From the NCBI GenBank assembly GCA_934358675.1, contig CAKRKX010000048.1, forward strand, positions 1-18,155: DNA of 18,155 nucleotides. The letters run 5' to 3'. A model generated the notes under the pieces. The model was not told where the DNA came from, did not search any database, and worked only from the letters and a program-made list of their open reading frames with translations. Origin of the DNA: an uncultured Agathobacter sp. (GTDB lineage Bacteria > Bacillota > Clostridia > Lachnospirales > Lachnospiraceae). Positions 1 through 7,072 of the stretch are shown one piece after another; the first letter of the stretch is position 1, and each line of letters opens with the position of its first letter. The translations under genes and the position numbers were made by a program.

Positions 1-142
1 CCTCGAGACCATCCAATTCTTCTCCCTGTCCGCAGTTGATGCAGCAGCAGATTACTTCATAACCATAATTCTCCTTTAACCAAGGAATGATCGCGGTAGT
101 ATCAAGACCGCCTGAGTAAGCTAAAACAACTTTTTCTTTCAT
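1..142 (-). CDS. argG: Argininosuccinate synthase, N-terminal part (truncated by window edge)
   Basis: Only the first 47 codons are present, reading leftwards from the ATG at 142-140. The protein begins [16 protein letters not shown]. The SGGLDTT stretch (residues 10-16) is the ATP-pyrophosphatase P-loop signature of argininosuccinate synthase, which joins citrulline and aspartate at the expense of ATP in the penultimate step of arginine synthesis in the cytoplasm. The continuation, with [13 protein letters not shown], also fits the ArgG N-terminus. An AAGGA ribosome binding site lies a few bases upstream of the start. The gene is divergent from argC and shares a regulatory region with ArgR-type boxes. 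The rest lies outside the window, so completeness and a following argH cannot be judged. Confidence 0.95.
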   Translation of the reverse strand, partial: MKEKVVLAYSGGLDTTAIIPWLKENYGYEVICCCINCGQGEELDGLE

Positions 143-208
143 AGCTTTTGTCCTTTCTTATGCTTTTTCGTAAAGCGGATAAATCCAAACGCTTTATAAT
201 CTGTTCTC

Positions 209-237
209 AATATACAACATAATAAGAGATTACGCAA
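209..237 (-). promoter_or_regulatory. Predicted sigma-A promoter of argG
   Basis: On the minus strand, TTGCGT (237-232) and TATATT (214-209) are separated by 17 bases. The -10 matches consensus at five of six positions; the -35 is weak at three of six. Transcription would start near 202, giving an argG leader of about 60 bases. The -35 abuts or overlaps the first ARG-like box (237-254), as expected for a repressed promoter. Confidence 0.5.
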
Positions 238-254
238 GTGAAAAAATATACATA
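237..254. promoter_or_regulatory. ARG box 1 (probable ArgR/AhrC operator half)
   Basis: The core at 239-252 reads TGAAAAAATATACA. The known ArgR/AhrC operator core is TGNAT-WWWW-ATNCA, and this matches except for one base in the left arm. It lies two bases from box 2, the tandem spacing ArgR hexamers usually bind, and it overlaps the argG -35. Assigned by motif only. Confidence 0.55.
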
Positions 255-256
255 AA

Positions 257-274
257 TCTGTATAAATATACATA
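257..274. promoter_or_regulatory. ARG box 2 (probable ArgR/AhrC operator)
   Basis: The core at 259-272, TGTATAAATATACA, fits the ArgR/AhrC core TGNAT-WWWW-ATNCA at every defined position and is palindromic apart from the two central bases. It lies between the argG and argC promoters, about 20 bases upstream of the argC -35. Repeated ATATACATAAAT segments at 246 and 266 also place the boxes in a 20-base tandem register. Confidence 0.75.
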
Positions 275-293
275 AATTTGTGAATATTTGCTA

Positions 294-322
294 TTTACGG
301 ACGGCGAAAGGTGTACTATATT
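294..322 (+). promoter_or_regulatory. Predicted sigma-A promoter of the argC operon
   Basis: TTTACG (294-299) and TATATT (317-322) are 17 bases apart, matching consensus at four and five of six positions. The predicted start near 329 leaves a leader of about 58 bases before argC. The ARG boxes lie just upstream, so ArgR would act here by blocking polymerase from the upstream side or by looping. That mode of action is inferred. Confidence 0.55.
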
Positions 323-386
323 ATTAAAGAACACATTGCAATGCGACCGATGAATAAAGTGTTGCAAGGAAAGAAGGATATAGAAC

Positions 387-1445
387 ATGGTTAAAGTCGG
401 AATTATCGGAGCGACCGGTTATGCAGGAGCGGAGCTGGTTCGTATCTTAATGAATCATAAAGAAGCAGAGATCAAGTGGTTCGGTTCACGAAGCTACATT
501 GATCAGAATTATGCAGATGTATACCAGAACTTTTTTGAGATCGTCGATGCAAAATGTCTCGATGATAATATGGAAGAGCTTGCCTCACAGGTGGATGTGA
601 TCTTTACTGCAACACCGCAGGGATTTCTTGCGGGCGTGTTGAATGAATCGATTTTAAGTAAGGTCAAGATCGTTGACTTAAGTGCGGATTTTCGAATCAA
701 GGATGTGGCTACTTATGAGAAGTGGTACAAGATCGAGCACAAGAGTCCACAGTTTATCGAGGAGGCGGTCTACGGTCTGTGTGAGATCAACCGTGACAAG
801 GTGACGACCGACACTCGTCTGGTTGCCAATCCGGGGTGCTACACAACCTGTTCCATCCTGACAGCTTATCCGTTAGTCAAGGAAGGACTTATTGATCCGG
901 ACACACTCATCATCGATGCAAAGTCCGGTACATCCGGAGCCGGAAGAGGAGCAAAGACTCCGAACCTGTTCTGCGAAGTGAATGAGAGCATGAAAGCATA
1001 CGGCGTGACCACCCACCGTCATACCCCGGAGATCGAGGAGCAGCTCGGTTATGCGGCTGGCAAAGAGATTGTGGTTAACTTTACACCGCATCTGGTTCCG
1101 ATGAACCGTGGTATTCTTGCAACCGAGTACGCAACACTTAATAAGAAAGCGGACGGCACTTATCCGACCTACGAGGAGATCAAGACCGTATACGATAAAT
1201 ATTACGCAAAGGAGCGCTTTGTACGTGTCCTGAAAAAAGGCGTATGTCCTGAGACAAAGTGGGTAGAGGGCAGCAATTATGTCGATGTCAATTTTGTGAT
1301 CGATGAGAGAACGCACCGCGTGGTCATGATGGGCGCTTTGGACAATCTGGTCAAAGGTGCAGCCGGTCAGGCGGTACAGAATATGAATCTTCTGTTTGGT
1401 CTTGATGAGGCAGAAGGATTAAAGATGGTTCCGATGTTCCCATAA
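387..1445 (+). CDS. argC: N-acetyl-gamma-glutamyl-phosphate reductase
   Basis: This enzyme reduces N-acetylglutamyl phosphate to N-acetylglutamate semialdehyde with NADPH, the third step of arginine synthesis, in the cytoplasm. The 352-residue length fits the family. The Rossmann fold begins at once, with the nucleotide-binding GATGYAG at 8-14. The thioester-forming cysteine is C151 in NPGCYTT (148-154). SGTSGAGR (180-187) and the catalytic-histidine segment THRHTPEIE (H212) are intact. The ATG is preceded by AAAGAAGGA with an 8-base gap. It is the first gene of the operon, downstream of the ARG boxes, and is followed after 45 bases by the GNAT gene, with no argJ between argC and argB. Confidence 0.97.
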   Translation: MVKVGIIGATGYAGAELVRILMNHKEAEIKWFGSRSYIDQNYADVYQNFFEIVDAKCLDDNMEELASQVDVIFTATPQGFLAGVLNESILSKVKIVDLSADFRIKDVATYEKWYKIEHKSPQFIEEAVYGLCEINRDKVTTDTRLVANPGCYTTCSILTAYPLVKEGLIDPDTLIIDAKSGTSGAGRGAKTPNLFCEVNESMKAYGVTTHRHTPEIEEQLGYAAGKEIVVNFTPHLVPMNRGILATEYATLNKKADGTYPTYEEIKTVYDKYYAKERFVRVLKKGVCPETKWVEGSNYVDVNFVIDERTHRVVMMGALDNLVKGAAGQAVQNMNLLFGLDEAEGLKMVPMFP

Positions 1446-1490
1446 AATTTTAAAGAGAAAACGGAATTTCACAAGAAAGAAGTACAGATA

Positions 1491-1952
1491 ATGAAAGATT
1501 TTACATATAACATTCGGGTAATGACAGAAGAAGATTACGAAGAGGTCTATGCACTCTGGATGGGAATCCACGGATTTGGAATCCGCTCGATCGATGATTC
1601 GAAGGAGGGCGTCAGCAGATTCTTGAAGCGCAATCCGACAACGAGTATGGTTGCGGTGGCGGACGGTAAGATCGTCGGTGCGATCCTGTGCGGGCATGAC
1701 GGACGGCGCGGCTGTCTGTATCATGTGTGCGTGCATGAGAATTACAGAAAGCATGGAATCGGCAAGGCGATGGCAGTGGCGTGCATGCGTGCGCTGCAGG
1801 AGGAACAGATCAACAAGGTCAGCCTGATCGCATTCAAGAGCAACGAGCTTGGCAATCATTTCTGGAAGGATGCCGGATGGTGCTTCCGTGAGGATTTAAA
1901 TTACTACGACTTCCCGTTGAATGAGGCGAACATTACGAAATTTAATCAATAG
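1491..1952 (+). CDS. GNAT-family N-acetyltransferase in the arginine operon (candidate short N-acetylglutamate synthase)
   Basis: This is a 153-residue single-domain GNAT protein. The acetyl-CoA pyrophosphate-binding loop is RKHGIGK (86-92), preceded by the beta strand [10 protein letters not shown] (76-85). The C-terminal part with NHFWKDAGW (122-130) is the usual GNAT closing segment. The sequence around [19 protein letters not shown] (56-74) resembles the YpeA-type GNAT group. It lies 45 bases after argC and 17 bases before argB, where argJ sits in Bacillus-type argCJBD operons. ArgJ supplies acetylglutamate synthase and ornithine acetyltransferase activity. Single-domain GNAT N-acetylglutamate synthases are known (for example mycobacterial ArgA), so that role is a reasonable inference, but the substrate is not visible from sequence. 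The ribosome binding site (AAGAAAGAAG) is weak. Confidence 0.85.
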   Translation: MKDFTYNIRVMTEEDYEEVYALWMGIHGFGIRSIDDSKEGVSRFLKRNPTTSMVAVADGKIVGAILCGHDGRRGCLYHVCVHENYRKHGIGKAMAVACMRALQEEQINKVSLIAFKSNELGNHFWKDAGWCFREDLNYYDFPLNEANITKFNQ

Positions 1953-1969
1953 AGAAAGAGAGAGCAGTT

Positions 1970-2875
1970 ATGAGTGAGAATATGGATGCAGTTATGGAAA
2001 AAGCGCAGGTGCTGATCGAGGCACTGCCGTATATTCAGCGTTTTAACCGCAAGATCATCGTTGTGAAATACGGCGGATCTGCAATGGTGGATGAGAAGTT
2101 AAAGGAGCATGTGATCCAGGATGTGACGCTTCTGAAACTGGTTGGGTTCAAGCCGATCATCGTACACGGTGGCGGTAAGGAGATCAGCAAGTGGGTTGCA
2201 AAATCCGGAATGGAGCCGGAGTTTGTCAACGGTCTGCGCAAGACCGATGCGCCAACGATGGAGATCGCAGAGATGGTATTAAACCGTGTCAACAAGTCTC
2301 TTGTTAAGATGGTGGAGGAACTTGGTGTCAATGCCGTCGGTATCAGCGGAAAAGACGGCGGACTCCTTAAGGTTGACAAGAAACTGTCCGACGGACAGGA
2401 CATCGGTTTTGTCGGCGATATCAAGGAAGTGAATCCAAAGATCCTTTATGATCTGCTGGAGAACGATTATCTTCCGATCGTATGTCCGATCGGTCTCGAT
2501 GATAACTACGATACTTACAATATTAACGCAGACGATGCTGCCTGTGCGATCGCGCGTGCGGTATCTGCCGAGAAGCTTGCATTCCTGACCGATATTGAGG
2601 GTGTATACAAGGATCCGGAAGACAAGTCGACACTGATCTCTGAACTGACTGTATCCGAGGCAAGAGAACTGATCACAGACGGTTATATCGGTGGCGGAAT
2701 GCTTCCGAAGCTTAACAACTGTATTGATGCGATCGAGAACGGTGTATCGCGCGTCCATATCTTAGACGGACGAATTGCACACTGCCTGTTGCTTGAAATC
2801 TTTACCAACAAGGGAATCGGTACGGCAATTCTTGGCGACAGTGATGACCGTTTTTATAATGAACAGGAGAAATAA
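1970..2875 (+). CDS. argB: N-acetylglutamate kinase
   Basis: This cytoplasmic enzyme phosphorylates N-acetylglutamate with ATP, the second step of arginine synthesis. The 301-residue protein has the amino-acid-kinase landmarks: KYGGSAM (33-39, phosphate-binding lysine), HGGGKEIS (66-73), [10 protein letters not shown] (186-195) and GGGMLPK (241-247). The N-terminal extension EALPYIQRF (17-25) and the C-terminal [15 protein letters not shown] segment (271-285) are the parts that form the arginine site and hexamer contacts in arginine-inhibited kinases. Feedback inhibition by arginine is therefore likely, though inferred. The gene ends three bases before argD, and argD's ribosome binding site lies inside the end of argB. 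Confidence 0.97.
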   Translation: MSENMDAVMEKAQVLIEALPYIQRFNRKIIVVKYGGSAMVDEKLKEHVIQDVTLLKLVGFKPIIVHGGGKEISKWVAKSGMEPEFVNGLRKTDAPTMEIAEMVLNRVNKSLVKMVEELGVNAVGISGKDGGLLKVDKKLSDGQDIGFVGDIKEVNPKILYDLLENDYLPIVCPIGLDDNYDTYNINADDAACAIARAVSAEKLAFLTDIEGVYKDPEDKSTLISELTVSEARELITDGYIGGGMLPKLNNCIDAIENGVSRVHILDGRIAHCLLLEIFTNKGIGTAILGDSDDRFYNEQEK

Positions 2876-2878
2876 AAG

Positions 2879-4078
2879 ATGAATAAACAGGAATATATCG
2901 ATACTGCGGAGCAGGAATTATTACATACCTACAATCGGTTTTCACTCGTGCTCGATCACGGTGAGGGTGTCTATCTGTACGATACGGACGGAAAGCAGTA
3001 TCTTGATTTCGCAGCGGGCATCGCAGTATGTGCGCTTGGATACGGAAACAAAGATTACAATGATGCGTTGAAGGGACAGATCGACAAGCTGCTTCACACA
3101 TCCAACCTCTATTACAACGTGCCGACGATCGAGGCGGCAAAGAAGGCGCTTGCGGCAAGCGGCATGGATCGCATTTTCTTTACAAACAGCGGAACCGAGG
3201 CGATCGAGGGCGCAATCAAGGCTGCCAAAAAATATGCTTTTACGAGAGACGGACATGCAGGACACGAAGTGATCGCGATGAATCATTCGTTCCACGGAAG
3301 AAGTATCGGCGCACTCTCCGTAACCGGAAATGCGCATTATCAGGAGCCGTTTGCACCGCTCATGCCGGGTGTAAAATTCGCGGATTTCAACAATCTTGAG
3401 AGCGTAAAGGCGCAGATTACCGACAAGACCTGTGCGATCATTATGGAGACTGTTCAGGGTGAGGGCGGTATCTATCCGGCAGAGAAAGAATTTATCGAGG
3501 GCGTTCGTGCACTTTGTGACGAGAACGATATCTTGCTGATCCTCGATGAGATCCAGTGCGGTATGGGACGTACCGGAGAGATGTTTGCATGGCAGAATTA
3601 CGGCGTGAAGCCGGATATCATGACCTGTGCGAAAGCGCTCGGATGCGGTGTGCCGGTCGGCGCATTCTTTATGACACAGAAGGTTGCCGACAAGTCGCTT
3701 GCACCGGGAGATCACGGTACGACATACGGCGGAAATCCGTTTGTCGGAGCTGCTGTATCAACCGTATTTGACCTGTTTGAAAAGCAGAAGATTCTTGATA
3801 ACGTACATGAGGTTGCTCCGTATCTGGAGCAGAAGTTAGATGAACTCGTTGCCAAGTATGATTTTCTGACCGCAAGACGTGGTATGGGATTCATGCAGGG
3901 ATTGGTTTGTACACTTCCGGTCGGTCAGGTTTCCGCAAAGGCATTGGAGCAGGGGCTGATCGTGATTACTGCGGGTGCGGATGTGATCCGTATGGTTCCG
4001 CCACTTGTGATCGGTAAGGAACATGTCGATGAGATGATCGAAAAACTCGAGAAAGCACTGCTCGCAGTCAAAGGCTAA
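2879..4078 (+). CDS. argD: Acetylornithine aminotransferase
   Basis: This PLP enzyme transfers an amino group from glutamate to N-acetylglutamate semialdehyde, giving N-acetylornithine. The 399-residue length is typical of class III aminotransferases. Visible landmarks are NSGTEAIEGAIK (103-114), SFHGR (137-141), DEIQCGMGRTG (223-233), the PLP-binding lysine K252 in TCAKALGCG, and GTTYGGNP (280-287). The start is fixed by AGGAGA (2865-2870), eight bases upstream and inside argB, which suggests translational coupling. It is the last gene of the operon and is followed by an intrinsic terminator. Related enzymes can also act on succinyl-diaminopimelate or ornithine, but the context favours acetylornithine. 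No ornithine-releasing enzyme (argJ or argE) is in this operon. Confidence 0.96.
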   Translation: MNKQEYIDTAEQELLHTYNRFSLVLDHGEGVYLYDTDGKQYLDFAAGIAVCALGYGNKDYNDALKGQIDKLLHTSNLYYNVPTIEAAKKALAASGMDRIFFTNSGTEAIEGAIKAAKKYAFTRDGHAGHEVIAMNHSFHGRSIGALSVTGNAHYQEPFAPLMPGVKFADFNNLESVKAQITDKTCAIIMETVQGEGGIYPAEKEFIEGVRALCDENDILLILDEIQCGMGRTGEMFAWQNYGVKPDIMTCAKALGCGVPVGAFFMTQKVADKSLAPGDHGTTYGGNPFVGAAVSTVFDLFEKQKILDNVHEVAPYLEQKLDELVAKYDFLTARRGMGFMQGLVCTLPVGQVSAKALEQGLIVITAGADVIRMVPPLVIGKEHVDEMIEKLEKALLAVKG

Positions 4079-4100
4079 GAAAATAGATTGCTTTCAAATG

Positions 4101-4137
4101 ATGCTGTCTTTCGTTGATGCGGAGGACAGCATTTTTT
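4101..4137 (+). terminator. Intrinsic terminator of the arginine operon
   Basis: ATGCTGTC (4101-4108) pairs with GACAGCAT (4125-4132); GU and AU pairs can extend the stem inwards. Six Ts follow at 4132-4137. It lies 22 bases after the argD stop. Confidence 0.9.
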
Positions 4138-4168
4138 GCTTTTGTGTCAATGATCATTCGAACAAAAT

Positions 4169-4186
4169 ATGAATTTTACAATTCAT
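4169..4186. repeat. Perfect inverted repeat upstream of the comEA promoter
   Basis: ATGAATT (4169-4175) and AATTCAT (4180-4186) are perfect complements around the four-base centre TTAC. The element ends 12 bases before the predicted -35 of comEA. It superficially resembles an ARG box, but the TGAAT/ATTCA arms are six rather than four bases apart. It may be an operator for an unknown regulator. Confidence 0.55.
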
Positions 4187-4198
4187 AATGAAATATAC

Positions 4199-4227
4199 TT
4201 GTAATAATTGTAAAAACTCGTTAAAAT
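4199..4227 (+). promoter_or_regulatory. Predicted sigma-A promoter of the comEA gene run
   Basis: TTGTAA (4199-4204) and TAAAAT (4222-4227) are 17 bases apart, matching consensus at four and five of six positions. Transcription would start near 4234, about 43 bases before the comEA ATG. It is the only promoter-like match I found before this five-gene run. Confidence 0.6.
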
Positions 4228-4276
4228 AGAGTGTACATTGAGACTTCCTCTGCCTTATATGGAAGAGGAGAAGAAT

Positions 4277-4885
4277 ATGAACAATAAAATGAAAGCGTGT
4301 GTAATCGCATTGTGTTTGCTTTTGTGCGGATGCGGAGCTTCGGATACCGAAGCGTATCTGCTTGCAACGCAGGAGACACAGATACCGATGGAGAGCGAGG
4401 CTTTGGATCCGGATACGGAAGAGAATGTGGAAGGAGAAGAGGCGCCGCTTCTTGTGTATGTCTGCGGTGAGGTGAAAGCGCCCGGAGTGTATGAGCTGCC
4501 TGCCGGTGCACGTGTGTGCGATGCGGTGGAGGCTGCCGGAGGATTTACAGAGAAGGCAAGTAAAGATTACTGGAATCTTGCGGATACACTGACGGACGGA
4601 CAGATGATCTCGTTTCCGACCGAGGAGGAAGCTGCGGAGCGGAAGAAGTATGATACAGATGATCCGTCCTCTGCGAAGCAGGAGGCGGACGGCAGAGTCA
4701 ATATCAATACTGCGGACGCCGGTCAGTTGCAGCAGTTGCCCGGAATCGGACAGACGCGGGCGGAGGCGATCGTTGCGTATCGCGACGAGCATGGGGCTTT
4801 TTCCAAGGCGGAAGATATCATGAAGGTATCCGGTATCAAGGACGCGCTTTTTGAAAAAATGAGAGACGACATAACAGTCGATTGA
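4277..4885 (+). CDS. comEA: ComEA-like DNA-binding protein, predicted lipoprotein (SLBB + helix-hairpin-helix)
   Basis: ComEA is the surface DNA receptor that hands transforming DNA to the ComEC channel. I start at the ATG at 4277 because AGAGGAG lies six bases upstream; an in-frame TTG at 4238 has no such site and would place residues before the signal peptide. The 202-residue protein has a hydrophobic signal (7-17) and a segment LLCGC with C19 that fits the general bacterial lipobox rule. An acidic linker follows, then an SLBB domain (about 57-114, with VYVCGEVKAPGVYEL), a charged linker, and a ComEA-type helix-hairpin-helix pair (about 141-201, with INTADAGQLQQLPGIGQTRA). B. subtilis ComEA is held by a transmembrane helix, so lipid anchoring would be a variation. 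It leads a run that ends with comEC. Confidence 0.9.
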   Translation: MNNKMKACVIALCLLLCGCGASDTEAYLLATQETQIPMESEALDPDTEENVEGEEAPLLVYVCGEVKAPGVYELPAGARVCDAVEAAGGFTEKASKDYWNLADTLTDGQMISFPTEEEAAERKKYDTDDPSSAKQEADGRVNINTADAGQLQQLPGIGQTRAEAIVAYRDEHGAFSKAEDIMKVSGIKDALFEKMRDDITVD

Positions 4886-4893
4886 GGTGTGAG

Positions 4894-5586
4894 ATGGCAA
4901 AGAAAGTTCTCGTAGTGGATGATGAGAAGCTAATCGTAAAGGGAATCCGATTCAGTCTGGAACAGGACGGCATGGATGTGGATTGTGCATACGACGGAGA
5001 AGAGGCGCTGGCGATGGCGCGCGCGAATGAGTATGACATGATCCTTCTTGATATTATGCTGCCGAAGATGGACGGATTTGAAGTTTGTCAGGCAATACGT
5101 GAATTTTCGGATATGCCGATCGTGATGCTGACCGCAAAAGGCGATGACATGGATAAGATCCTTGGTCTGGAATACGGAGCGGACGATTATATCACGAAGC
5201 CTTTTAATATCCTGGAGGTGAAGGCGAGAATCAAGGCAATCATGCGCCGTACTTACGGTCCGCGTGAGAAGAAGGAGGTTTCTTCCGTGATCGTCAAGGG
5301 AGATCTTCGTCTGGACTGTGACAGCCGCAGGCTTTTTATCCATGATAATGAAGTCAATCTGACCGCCAAGGAATTTGATCTGCTGGAGCTTCTCGTGAAG
5401 AATGAGAACAAGGTATACAGCAGAGAGGATCTGCTTGGTCTGGTGTGGGGCAAGGATTATCCGGGGGATGTGCGTACCGTGGATGTGCATGTGCGCCGTT
5501 TGCGTGAGAAGATCGAGGCGAACCCGAGCGAGCCGAAATATGTTCATACCAAGTGGGGCGTGGGCTATTACTACAGTCAGAAGTAG
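4894..5586 (+). CDS. OmpR/PhoB-family response regulator (WalR/MtrA-like)
   Basis: This is a DNA-binding response regulator, 230 residues from the ATG at 4894. GAGGTG lies just upstream; an in-frame TTG at 4882 overlaps the comEA stop and is less likely. The receiver domain (about 4-116) has the acidic pair D9-D10, the phospho-acceptor D53 in LLDIMLPKMDG, T80 and K102. A winged-helix domain follows (about 133-228), with the recognition-helix region RTVDVHVRRLREKIE (194-208) and the terminal WGVGYYY wing. Sequence and context resemble the WalR/PhoB/MtrA group. Its partner kinase starts 25 bases downstream. It may control its neighbours comEA and comEC, but no target site can be assigned from sequence alone. 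Confidence 0.95.
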   Translation: MAKKVLVVDDEKLIVKGIRFSLEQDGMDVDCAYDGEEALAMARANEYDMILLDIMLPKMDGFEVCQAIREFSDMPIVMLTAKGDDMDKILGLEYGADDYITKPFNILEVKARIKAIMRRTYGPREKKEVSSVIVKGDLRLDCDSRRLFIHDNEVNLTAKEFDLLELLVKNENKVYSREDLLGLVWGKDYPGDVRTVDVHVRRLREKIEANPSEPKYVHTKWGVGYYYSQK

Positions 5587-5611
5587 AATACGAAAGTAGA
5601 AAGGTTATCTC

Positions 5612-7063
5612 ATGCATCGTAGCAAGCAGTTTCTGCAATTTATCAAAAGTTTAAAATTTCGATTGATCCTGTTAACGCTCGTGATCGCGATCGTGCCGAG
5701 CCTGATCCTTGCATGTGGAATCCTGCATTCCTATGCGGCGCGGGCGGTGACGATCCGCGAAAGCGAGATCTTAAGTCAGGCCAAGATTCTGGCAAATCAG
5801 ATTGCAACAAGTGAATATATGTCCCTTGACAACGAGACGGAATCGAGCACGATCCAAGCACAGATCGACATGCTGACAACGATCTATGACGGACGTGTGA
5901 TCATTGTGGACAATAATTTCAGTGTGTATCATGATACCTACAATCTCGATGATAACAAGATCATCATCGCGGAGGAGGTTGTTCGAAGCTTTCGCGGAGA
6001 GGATATCGTGCATTACGATTCGGAGAATCATTATATTGAGATGACGATTCCGATTACGGATCCGAACGACTCGTCCAACCAGGTGCTCGGAGTCATGCTG
6101 GTCAGTGTATCGACCGATAATATTCAGTTGAATCAGGCATATTTGAGACAGGTTGCGATCATTATCGTTGTGATCGTTGGCATCACCTGTGTCTTTTTTG
6201 CAATCCTGTTGCTGCTTCATTTTCTACGTCCATTACAGAGGATTTCGGACGGTATCGCGGCAATCAAGGAAGGTTACGGGGACGATTGTCTGCAGGTTAA
6301 TGATTATTCCGAGACGATCCAGATCTGTGAGCGTTTCAATCAGATGCTCGGCCGTATGAAGGTGATGGATGATTCGCGTCAGGAGTTTGTATCGAATGTG
6401 TCACATGAATTGAAGACTCCGCTGACTTCCATGAAAGTACTGGCGGATTCCATCAACAGTATGCCGGATGCCCCGAAGGAACTCTATCAGGAGTTTATGG
6501 GGGATATCACAAATGAAATTGAGCGTGAGACGAAGATCATCAATGATCTGTTATCGCTTGTTAAGATGGACAAAGCGGCAGCGGATCTGAATGTATCCAC
6601 GATCAATGTCAATGAGCTTTTGGAGCAGATATTAAAGAGACTGCAGCCAATCGCAGACCGGCAGAAGGTGGAGCTTGTACTTGAAAGTTTCCGCCCGGTT
6701 ACGGCGGAAGTGGATGAGGTTAAGATCACGCTTGCGATCACGAACCTTGTGGAAAATGCGATCAAGTACAACCGCAATGACGGTGAGGGCTGGGTACATG
6801 TGTCCCTGAATGCGGATCATCAGTATTTCTATCTGAAGGTGGAAGATTCCGGAATCGGTATCCCGGAGGAGTCGCTGGAGCATATTTATGAGCGCTTTTA
6901 TCGTGTAGACAAGTCGCACTCGCGTGAAATCGGCGGAACGGGACTCGGTCTTGCGATTACAAGAAATTCCATTCTGATGCACCGCGGCGCGATCAAGGTA
7001 CATTCGGTTCTGGGAGAGGGAACAACATTTGATGTGCGTATCCCTCTGAACTATATTGCTTAG
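5612..7063 (+). CDS. Membrane sensor histidine kinase (WalK/MtrB-like)
   Basis: This 483-residue kinase partners the upstream response regulator. Transmembrane helix 1 (about 17-39) and helix 2 (about 181-203) flank an extracellular domain of about 140 residues. That domain contains RVIIVDNNFSVYHDTYN, which looks like an extracytoplasmic PAS/Cache sensor. A HAMP linker follows (about 205-257). The dimerisation/phospho-acceptor helix has H265 in FVSNVSHELKTPLTSMK. The ATP-binding domain has the N box NLVENAIKYN (378-387), DSGIGI (412-417), ERFYRVD (427-433) and GGTGLGL (441-447), all intact. Unlike many WalK proteins it has no room for a cytoplasmic PAS between HAMP and the histidine helix. 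GAAAGG lies seven bases before the ATG. Confidence 0.95.
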   Translation: MHRSKQFLQFIKSLKFRLILLTLVIAIVPSLILACGILHSYAARAVTIRESEILSQAKILANQIATSEYMSLDNETESSTIQAQIDMLTTIYDGRVIIVDNNFSVYHDTYNLDDNKIIIAEEVVRSFRGEDIVHYDSENHYIEMTIPITDPNDSSNQVLGVMLVSVSTDNIQLNQAYLRQVAIIIVVIVGITCVFFAILLLLHFLRPLQRISDGIAAIKEGYGDDCLQVNDYSETIQICERFNQMLGRMKVMDDSRQEFVSNVSHELKTPLTSMKVLADSINSMPDAPKELYQEFMGDITNEIERETKIINDLLSLVKMDKAAADLNVSTINVNELLEQILKRLQPIADRQKVELVLESFRPVTAEVDEVKITLAITNLVENAIKYNRNDGEGWVHVSLNADHQYFYLKVEDSGIGIPEESLEHIYERFYRVDKSHSREIGGTGLGLAITRNSILMHRGAIKVHSVLGEGTTFDVRIPLNYIA

Positions 7064-7072
7064 GAGAATTCT

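Noticed and set aside
341..394. A 17-codon upstream reading frame (MRPMNKVLQGKKDIEHG) overlapping the argC start
   Set aside because: It has no ribosome binding site, no run of arginine codons as expected for a leader peptide, and the purine-rich argC site lies within it. Chance is more likely.
1446..1490. Remnant of a deleted argJ between argC and the GNAT gene
   Set aside because: Only 45 bases are present and no ArgJ-like peptide can be read in any frame.
2942..3715. Long minus-strand open frame opposite argD (257 codons)
   Set aside because: It lies wholly within a certain gene, has a composition typical of antisense frames, shows no recognisable domain and has no promoter or ribosome binding site.
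4169..4186. Reading the comEA upstream palindrome as an ARG box
   Set aside because: The TGAAT and ATTCA arms are six bases apart instead of the four required by the ArgR core.
4154..4900. Long minus-strand open frame opposite comEA (248 codons)
   Set aside because: It is rich in H, R, L and C, as in mirror frames of coding DNA, has no family resemblance, and conflicts with the well-supported comEA.
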